Shown here piece after piece: positions 7,608-12,573 of a stretch of DNA of 12,573 nucleotides; the stretch's first letter is position 1; every line of letters starts with the position of its first letter. Both the position numbers and the translations under genes were made by a program. A model generated the notes under the pieces. That model saw nothing but the letters and a program-made list of their open reading frames with translations, was not told the origin of the DNA and made no database searches. This DNA is from Syntrophorhabdaceae bacterium (GTDB lineage: Bacteria > Desulfobacterota > Syntrophorhabdia > Syntrophorhabdales > Syntrophorhabdaceae). The stretch lies in NCBI GenBank assembly GCA_026415015.1, contig JAOAHW010000228.1, forward strand, positions 1 through 12,573, written 5' to 3'.

Positions 7608-8897
7608 GTGGAAAAAATAGATGCAGTAATAGTAGGAGGGGGGTTATCAGGGCTTGCCTGTGCTTACAGGCTTGCAGACAATGACCTTCAGGTGATTGTC
7701 CTTGAGAGGGGAGACTTTCCTGGGAGCAAGAATGTTACTGGTGGTAGACTCTATCTTGAGCCTATTAAATCTTTGATAGGGGATATGCTTGATGGTGCTC
7801 CCTTAGAGAGAAAGGTTGTCCGTGAGAGATGGAGCCTTTTAGGGGAGAATAATTCACTTAATATAGATTTCACAGGGGAAAGACTAAGAAAGACAGGCCA
7901 TAGTTATACTGTCCTCAGGGCTACCCTTGACAGGTGGCTATCAGAGAGGCTCATGGAAAAAGGGGTCTTTGTAATCCCCACAAAAAAGGTAGATGACCTT
8001 ATCTGGGAGGACAAAAAAGTCGCCGGTATCATATCAGGGGAAGAGGAGATACCTGCCCATGTGGTTGTTGCTGCCGATGGGGTCCTCTCCTTTATGGCAG
8101 AAAAGGCAGGGCTAAGACCCAAGATGAAACCAAAAAACTATGCTGTTGGCATAAAAGAGGTAATAGAACTCTCTGAGGAGAAGATAAACGACAGATTTAA
8201 TGTGGAAAAAGACGAAGGATGTGCCCATCTTTTCCTGGGTGATGTAACAAAAGGGATGTTTGGTGGGGGGTTTCTATATACAAACAAAGATACCATCTCC
8301 CTCGGGGTTGTAATAGGGATTAAGGCTTTAATGGAGAAGGCACCGACCCTTGAGGCCCATACACTTCTCGATGATTTCAAGGCAAGATATGAGATAAAAA
8401 GACTCGTAGATGGTGGCAATCTCATAGAATACTCAGCCCATGTCATACCAGAGGGCGGTTACAATAACATCTCGAGGCTCTACGGAGATGGTATACTCGT
8501 AACAGGGGATGCAGCAGGATTTGCTTTGAATATGGGCGTTACTGTGAGGGGTATGGAATTTGCTATTGCATCAGGGATTATTGCAGCAGAGACAATACTT
8601 ATGGCAAGACAGAAGGCAGATTACTCTGCTCAGACACTATCAGCATATGAGTCAAGACTAAAAGAGACCTTTGTCCTTAAGGACATGATAAATTGTAAGG
8701 ACATGCCTGATTTTCTTGACAATGATGCCTTTTTCACATTCTACCCAAAATACTTCCCCTATTTTGTTGAAAAGGTTATGTGGTTTGGTGACCAGCCAAA
8801 GGAAAAGATAGGTCAGACATTATGGAGAGAACTCAAATCATCTGGCATGATTAGCTTCAAGAGGCTTAAAGAACTCTACAGCATCAAGAATATCTGA
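7608..8897 (+). CDS. fixC: FixC / ETF:quinone oxidoreductase-like flavoprotein
   Basis: This FAD protein is expected to take electrons from ETF and, with the FixX partner, reduce membrane quinone. It corresponds to the flavoprotein part of mitochondrial ETF-QO and to FixC of FixABCX. The 429 residues match FixC length. The dinucleotide-binding GGGLSG (10-15) with E33 ending strand 2, the GSKNVTGGRLY motif typical of FixC, the VVAADGVLS strand and the second FAD motif GDAAGFALNMG (D301) are all visible. There is no iron-sulphur motif in the protein itself; that part is supplied by the next gene. A GTG start at 7608 is used, 6 nt after AAGAGG in the end of etfA. A geranylgeranyl reductase-like dehydrogenase is the main alternative, but the etfBA/fixX neighbourhood argues strongly for FixC. 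Confidence 0.92.
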   Translation: MEKIDAVIVGGGLSGLACAYRLADNDLQVIVLERGDFPGSKNVTGGRLYLEPIKSLIGDMLDGAPLERKVVRERWSLLGENNSLNIDFTGERLRKTGHSYTVLRATLDRWLSERLMEKGVFVIPTKKVDDLIWEDKKVAGIISGEEEIPAHVVVAADGVLSFMAEKAGLRPKMKPKNYAVGIKEVIELSEEKINDRFNVEKDEGCAHLFLGDVTKGMFGGGFLYTNKDTISLGVVIGIKALMEKAPTLEAHTLLDDFKARYEIKRLVDGGNLIEYSAHVIPEGGYNNISRLYGDGILVTGDAAGFALNMGVTVRGMEFAIASGIIAAETILMARQKADYSAQTLSAYESRLKETFVLKDMINCKDMPDFLDNDAFFTFYPKYFPYFVEKVMWFGDQPKEKIGQTLWRELKSSGMISFKRLKELYSIKNI

Positions 8898-8904
8898 GGT
8901 AGAT

Positions 8905-9183
8905 ATGAGAGTAGATGAAAAACTCGCCCTTGACGCATTCAAGGTTGATAAGGAAAGCCATATAAAGATAAACCATGATATCTGCAGGACAAGGTGTAAG
9001 ATAAAATACTGTCTCTTTGTCTGCCCAGGACACCTCTATACATTCAATGAGGAGAATAATGAGGTGGTGGTGGAGTTTGCAGGGTGTTTAGAGTGCGGGA
9101 CATGTAAGGTTGCTTGTATAGAAGGGGCAATAGAATGGCAATACCCAAGGGGTGAATACGGGGTCCAATATAGATTTGGATAG
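8905..9183 (+). CDS. fixX: FixX-like ferredoxin, two-cluster type
   Basis: This small iron-sulphur partner of FixC corresponds to the C-terminal ferredoxin domain of ETF:quinone oxidoreductase. The 92 residues contain eight cysteines in two groups: C27-x3-C31-x4-C36-x3-C40-P, and C61-x2-C64-x2-C67-x3-C71. These are enough for two [4Fe-4S] clusters. The ending YPRGEYGVQYRFG is the characteristic FixX C-terminus, as is AGCLECGTC. Some FixX proteins, such as that of E. coli, lack most of the first group. A GAGGT ribosome-binding site at 8896-8900 overlaps the fixC stop and precedes ATG 8905. It is the last gene of the + strand operon. Only 13 nt separate its stop from the end of the convergent transporter gene, and no hairpin terminator is visible. 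Confidence 0.93.
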   Translation: MRVDEKLALDAFKVDKESHIKINHDICRTRCKIKYCLFVCPGHLYTFNEENNEVVVEFAGCLECGTCKVACIEGAIEWQYPRGEYGVQYRFG

Positions 9184-9196
9184 AACACTGCTTTTT

Positions 9197-10093
9197 TTAA
9201 TGACTAAAAACCCCTTTTCTCATCTCACCAATTATAACCCCACCTACAATGAGACAAAGGCCTATGAATGAAGTGTAGTATAATTCTTCTTTTAGGACCA
9301 GACTTATAAAGATAAGGGAGATAAAAGGGGTAAGATATATAAAGCCAGACACCTTGCCTGTAGTCTCTGAGAGCCTAAGCGCCTTAAGCCACAGGATGTA
9401 TGTGACCCCCATCTCAAATAGTCCTATATATATTGCAGGGACAAGAGGTAAAGATAATATTGGAAATAGGTCACCTCTTATCAGTGCAAAAAGATATATA
9501 TAGATATTTGAAAAAAAAGAACTTAGAAAAAGCTTGACCAGGTCATCCCTGTTATCCTTTAGATTGAGAAGCCAAAAAAATGACCATATAACTGAAGAAA
9601 AAAGGGCAAGACCTACCCCTAATGGCTCTACAACCTTGAAAGAAGATAATTTTCCCTGGCTTGAGAGTATCATGACCCCTGAAAAGCTGATAAACAATGC
9701 CATCAGACCTTTAGCCTTCAAAGGTTGTTTTAGTATGGGTGCAGAGAGCACCATAAGAACTATAGGCCAGACAAAATTTGCAGGCTGGGCCACCTGGGCA
9801 GGCAGGAGGCTATATGCCTTGAATACAACAAGGTAGTATAAAAAGGGGTTCAGAAACCCCTGAAGGGCTGATCGCCCTAATCCATAAAAGCCTGAATCCT
9901 TTAACTTAGATAGTTTTTTCTGGAGGATAAGGGTGATGCCAAAGACCAAAAGAGATGTGGTATTGGCTACGAGAAGTACCTGGATGTTGTTCATCTCTTT
10001 AAGGGCAATCTTAAAGGCAGTAGCCACGGTTGACCAAAACAACACCGTAAAAGATGCGTATGTATATGCCTTTGTCTGATTTTTATAAATCAT
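9197..10093 (-). CDS. DMT superfamily transporter, EamA family (exporter-like)
   Basis: This is a 298-residue inner-membrane protein with about ten hydrophobic segments in two tandem EamA-like halves (roughly 10-145 and 155-290), the normal drug/metabolite transporter architecture. Such proteins often export amino acids or metabolites. The stretch ANFVWPIVLM (N106-W109-P110) resembles the NYLWP signature of the YddG-like amino-acid exporter branch. The second half ends in the usual GFIYLTPFISLI, LKEE and LIVGGVIIG pattern. The substrate is unknown. It follows livF on the same strand with a 13-nt gap and probably shares its transcript. Unusually, the bases just before ATG 10093 are pyrimidine-rich (TTCATCTCTCC) and give no Shine-Dalgarno sequence, so translation may rely on coupling to livF. 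No better downstream start is obvious. Confidence 0.88.
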   Translation of the reverse strand: MIYKNQTKAYTYASFTVLFWSTVATAFKIALKEMNNIQVLLVANTTSLLVFGITLILQKKLSKLKDSGFYGLGRSALQGFLNPFLYYLVVFKAYSLLPAQVAQPANFVWPIVLMVLSAPILKQPLKAKGLMALFISFSGVMILSSQGKLSSFKVVEPLGVGLALFSSVIWSFFWLLNLKDNRDDLVKLFLSSFFSNIYIYLFALIRGDLFPILSLPLVPAIYIGLFEMGVTYILWLKALRLSETTGKVSGFIYLTPFISLIFISLVLKEELYYTSFIGLCLIVGGVIIGEMRKGVFSH

Positions 10094-10106
10094 GGAGAGA
10101 TGAAGG

Positions 10107-10823
10107 CTACATGCCCATATATGCCTTACGGACCTCCTCTGAATCGAGGAGTTCTGAGGCTGAACCTGAATGGACTATCCTTCCGTTCTGGATAACATAA
10201 CCACGATTTGCTATCTCAAGAGCCTCTTGAACCATCTGCTCCACAAGTAGTATTGTGGTGCCCCTTTTGTTTATGTCTTTTATGATCTCCATCATCCTGT
10301 CCACCATACTGGGCATCAACCCAAGAGACATCTCATCGAGCATGAGGAGTTTTGGTTGGGACATGAGGCCCCTGGCAATGGCAAGTATCTGCTGCTCCCC
10401 ACCGCTTAAGGTCTCGGCTCTCTGTTTTGCCCTTTCTTTAAGGACAGGGAATATCTTTAGTAGTTCCTCCCTCCTTCGTTCTACCTCGAGGCTCATATTT
10501 TCTGCATATGCACCGAGATTTAGATTCTGCTCCACAGAGAGCTTGGCAAACAACCTCCTGCCTTCAGGTACATAGCTTATACCAAGCCTTAAGGTCTCGT
10601 GGGCCTTTAGTCTTGATATGTCCCTGCCCTCAAAGATGATTTTTCCCTTAAGAGGATTATTAAGACCACAGATTGTCCGCATTGTGGTGGTTTTTCCTGC
10701 ACCGTTGGCGCCCACTATTGCCACAAGCTCGCCTGGCATGACCTCCAAAGATATACCATGGATAACAGGGATGCCATCATAACCTGCATAGAGATGAGAG
10801 ACCTTTAAAATAGGCTCAGCCAT
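10107..10823 (-). CDS. livF: Branched-chain amino-acid-type ABC transporter ATPase LivF
   Basis: LivF is the second ATPase of a Liv (HAAT) importer. It energises uptake through the LivH/LivM permeases at the cytoplasmic face. From the ATG at 10823 it has 238 residues, the usual LivF size. It shows Walker A GANGAGKT (38-45), the Q-loop region YVPEGRRLFAKLSVEQNL typical of LivF, the ABC signature LSGGEQQ, Walker B LLMLDEMSLGLMPSM and the H-loop position replaced by VEQ, as is normal for this subfamily. A TTG at 10874 would add 17 residues with no family support. ATG 10823 follows a near-perfect ribosome-binding site at 10831-10841. The start overlaps the livG stop by 8 nt. Liv systems also carry amides, urea or aromatic acids in some bacteria, so the substrate is open. 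Confidence 0.95.
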   Translation of the reverse strand: MAEPILKVSHLYAGYDGIPVIHGISLEVMPGELVAIVGANGAGKTTTMRTICGLNNPLKGKIIFEGRDISRLKAHETLRLGISYVPEGRRLFAKLSVEQNLNLGAYAENMSLEVERRREELLKIFPVLKERAKQRAETLSGGEQQILAIARGLMSQPKLLMLDEMSLGLMPSMVDRMMEIIKDINKRGTTILLVEQMVQEALEIANRGYVIQNGRIVHSGSASELLDSEEVRKAYMGM

Positions 10824-11574
10824 TTGACTTATCACCTCTCCTATGTCTATATCGCTGGCTGTATTTTGCACCAAGATAGGCCTCTATTACCCTTTCGTTG
10901 TTGGCAATAGCCTCAGGGACATCCTCTGCAATCTTTACACCTCCATCAAGGACAACTATCTTGTCTGCTATTGGCATAATCCCCTCCATTACATGCTCCA
11001 CAATCATTATGGTCATCCCATTGTCCCTTAGACGTTGTATAACCTCGATAGATGCCTTTATCTCTGTTGTGGTGAGCCCTGCCATAACCTCATCGAGCAT
11101 GAGTAGTTTAGGCTCTGTTGCCAGGGCCCGTGCCATCTCAAGGCGTTTTTTCCCACCTATTGAGAGTTCCCCTGCTAATTTTTTCTGAAAATGCTCAAGT
11201 TTACAGAGCCTTATGCACTCCTTTGCCTTCTCAAAGGCAATATGGTTTTCCCTGGATTTTAAAAATGCGCCCACAAGGACATTATCGAATACAGTCATAT
11301 CTTTTAAGGGACGGACTATCTGGAATGTCCTTACAGCACCTTTCCTGGCAATCTCAAAGGGTTTCAAACCTGTTATATCCTCTCCATTAAAGAGTATGCG
11401 GCCTGATGATGGCTTATATAGACCTGAGATACAGTTAAAAAGGGTTGTCTTGCCTGCCCCGTTTGGGCCTATAAGGCCTACAATAGCGCCTTCCTCTACA
11501 GCAAAACTTACCTTATCACATGCCACCAATTCCCCGAATTTCATGGTAACATGGGAGACATCAAGGAGTGCCAT
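10816..11574 (-). CDS. livG: Branched-chain amino-acid-type ABC transporter ATPase LivG
   Basis: LivG is the first ATPase of the Liv importer. The 252 residues show Walker A GPNGAGKTT (36-44), the LivG-typical RTFQIVRPLKDMTVFDNVLVGA segment around the Q-loop and a signature LSIGGKKRLEMARAL. Walker B is LLMLDEVMAGL, with the H-loop histidine in IVEHVMEGI. The signature has KKRLE where many ABC ATPases have QQR, a known style within LivG relatives. The protein normally ends near VIEAYLG; here a basic tail of about 16 residues (KYSQRYRHRRGDKSNG) follows, and its codons contain the livF ribosome-binding site. ATG 11574 is preceded by GGGAGGT (11583-11589) and overlaps the end of livM by 14 nt. 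Identity is secure, the substrate is not. Confidence 0.95.
   Translation of the reverse strand: MALLDVSHVTMKFGELVACDKVSFAVEEGAIVGLIGPNGAGKTTLFNCISGLYKPSSGRILFNGEDITGLKPFEIARKGAVRTFQIVRPLKDMTVFDNVLVGAFLKSRENHIAFEKAKECIRLCKLEHFQKKLAGELSIGGKKRLEMARALATEPKLLMLDEVMAGLTTTEIKASIEVIQRLRDNGMTIMIVEHVMEGIMPIADKIVVLDGGVKIAEDVPEAIANNERVIEAYLGAKYSQRYRHRRGDKSNG
10831..10841 (-). promoter_or_regulatory. Ribosome-binding site that fixes the livF start
   Basis: On the minus strand GGAGAGGTGAT, containing GAGGTGAT, is strongly complementary to the 16S rRNA 3' end and lies 7 nt before the ATG at 10823. It sits inside the last codons of livG and supports the shorter livF start over the upstream TTG. Confidence 0.85.
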
Positions 11575-12573
11575 CTTCCATGACCTCCCTCATAATCTTC
11601 TTTTTCTTAAGATACCTCTTCTGTATATTATTTAGGATACCTATCATCCCTGCAGGCTGTTTAACAACCATGAGGATTATAAGAAGGCCAAAGATAATCA
11701 GGTCAACACCACCACCAAGACCACCCCAAAATGCCCTTGTGTATTCTTGAAGGGGTATAAGGACTACTGCACCGAGTAGGGGGCCGATAAGTGTCCCTGA
11801 GCCCCCTAATATTGTTACAAGGACAAACTTCATAGAGGTATCGAGTGACATAACCATAGGCGGGTCTACCCTGAGATTGTACTGGACAAAAAAAGCACCG
11901 CATAAGGCAGCCATGGCAGCGGATAATGCCATGGCAGATAGTTTTACTGCTGTGCTGTTCACACCAAGGGATTCAGCAGTCTCCTGTCCCTCCCTCACTG
12001 CCCTCATATAATATCCAAAACGATGTCCCTCAAGCCACCTGACAATACCGAATATAATTACAAATATTACAAGGGCACAATAATAATAGCCTGTTTTGGA
12101 ACTATGCCACATGATATTTTTGATGCCCTCTGTTATCATAGGATAGTCCAGGCCCAGTGCACCTCCTATCCAGTCCCATACAAGAAATACTCTGTTAAAT
12201 ATCTCTACAATGGCAAATGTGGCTATGGCAAAATAGTGCCCGCTGAGTTTAAAACATGGGTAACTTATAATAACAGCCACTATAGCAGCTATGACCATAC
12301 CTATAAGTATCCCTAACCAAGGTGTGCCCCCATATGTAACCACTGCCATACCTGCACCGTATGCACCGATACCAAAAAAGACTGAGTGGCCAAAGGATAC
12401 CTGGCCGCAGTAACCACCGATAATATTCCATGCCTGTGCCATGCTTGCAAAGAGCATGATAAGCACCATAATGTGCATACGAAATGAATTGGCTGCAAAG
12501 GCAGGGATTAAAGGGAGTATTATAAGGAGGATGACAAGGCCGAGCCAGCCTGCATCCCTACTGCTTAGTCTCT
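11561..12573 (-). CDS. livM: Branched-chain amino-acid-type ABC transporter permease LivM (5' end outside window)
   Basis: LivM is one of the two membrane permeases of the Liv importer. The frame stays open to the right edge (336 residues in the window). The residues before the internal ATG at 12478 form a hydrophobic helix (LGLVILLIILPLIPAF), expected at a LivM N-terminus, so the true start lies beyond 12573. Multiple membrane segments are visible, with the family motif YCGQVSFGHSVFFGIGAYGAG. The cytoplasmic coupling loop reads AVREGQETAESLGVNSTAVKLSAM, and a glycine-rich LGGSGTLIGPLLGA segment follows. The C-terminal tail is basic (QKRYLKKKKI). It overlaps livG by 14 nt. By the usual order, livH and a periplasmic binding-protein gene would lie further right, but neither is in the window. 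Confidence 0.94.
   Translation of the reverse strand, partial: RLSSRDAGWLGLVILLIILPLIPAFAANSFRMHIMVLIMLFASMAQAWNIIGGYCGQVSFGHSVFFGIGAYGAGMAVVTYGGTPWLGILIGMVIAAIVAVIISYPCFKLSGHYFAIATFAIVEIFNRVFLVWDWIGGALGLDYPMITEGIKNIMWHSSKTGYYYCALVIFVIIFGIVRWLEGHRFGYYMRAVREGQETAESLGVNSTAVKLSAMALSAAMAALCGAFFVQYNLRVDPPMVMSLDTSMKFVLVTILGGSGTLIGPLLGAVVLIPLQEYTRAFWGGLGGGVDLIIFGLLIILMVVKQPAGMIGILNNIQKRYLKKKKIMREVMEDGTP

Noticed and set aside
7204..8271. G6-G7 runs in etfA (7204-7210) and fixC (about 7639 and 8265) as phase-variation switches
   Set aside because: All frames are intact, the genes encode core metabolism, and the runs fall on glycine codons or glycine-rich motifs; chance and codon use explain them.
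4620..9183. Nitrogen-fixation fixABCX operon
   Set aside because: No nif or fix regulatory genes are present, the EtfB loop is not FixA-like, and an acyl-CoA dehydrogenase leads the operon.
10824..10874. 17-residue N-terminal extension of LivF from TTG 10874
   Set aside because: The extension has no family-like sequence, and a strong ribosome-binding site at 10831-10841 points to ATG 10823.
12476..12478. ATG as the start of livM
   Set aside because: The upstream codons remain open to the window edge and encode the expected first membrane helix, so the gene extends beyond 12573.
1..12573. Mobile element, prophage, CRISPR array or defence island
   Set aside because: No transposase, integrase, terminal repeats, regularly spaced repeats or defence-protein motifs were seen; codon use looks even across the window.

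Overview
The window reads as chromosomal DNA of a Gram-negative, probably anaerobic bacterium. It is moderately AT-rich and makes heavy use of AGG/AGA and ATA codons. A mutS2-dnaG-rpoD gene block, a primary sigma factor with full regions 1.2 to 4.2, a complete acyl-CoA-to-quinone electron-transfer set and a Liv-type ABC transporter together suggest a deltaproteobacterial/Desulfobacterota-like organism. That placement is inference; nothing in the window proves it. No RNA genes, CRISPR array, insertion sequence, integrase or phage gene was seen.

Left block (1-4530, + strand): the 3' two-thirds or so of mutS2 (open at the left edge), dnaG (4-nt ATGA overlap) and rpoD (16-nt gap) form a tight information-processing operon, a variant of the macromolecular-synthesis operon.

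Middle block (4620-9183, + strand): after an 89-bp AT-rich regulatory gap come an acyl-CoA dehydrogenase, etfB, etfA, a fixC-like flavoprotein gene and a fixX-like two-cluster ferredoxin gene. The gap holds an 18-bp perfect palindrome, a sigma-70-like promoter and a second small palindrome. The simplest reading is one pathway: acyl-CoA is oxidised by the dehydrogenase, electrons pass to the EtfAB heterodimer, and FixCX delivers them to the membrane quinone pool. The ETF beta subunit has the canonical acceptor-type loop rather than the loop recalled for electron-bifurcating FixA proteins, while FixX keeps eight cysteines for two [4Fe-4S] clusters. This module is the most interesting part of the window.

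Right block (9197-12573, - strand, read from the right edge inwards): livM (open at the right edge), livG and livF overlap by 14 and 8 nt. They encode one permease and both ATPases of a branched-chain amino-acid-type ABC importer. A DMT/EamA-family exporter-like gene follows livF after 13 nt. This block converges on fixX with only 13 nt between the stop codons and no visible hairpin terminator.

Nothing here is clearly a new biological system. The points worth checking are the operator-like palindromes before the acyl-CoA dehydrogenase, the displaced catalytic base of that enzyme, the mixed features of the ETF-FixCX chain, and the exporter-like gene attached to the Liv operon.
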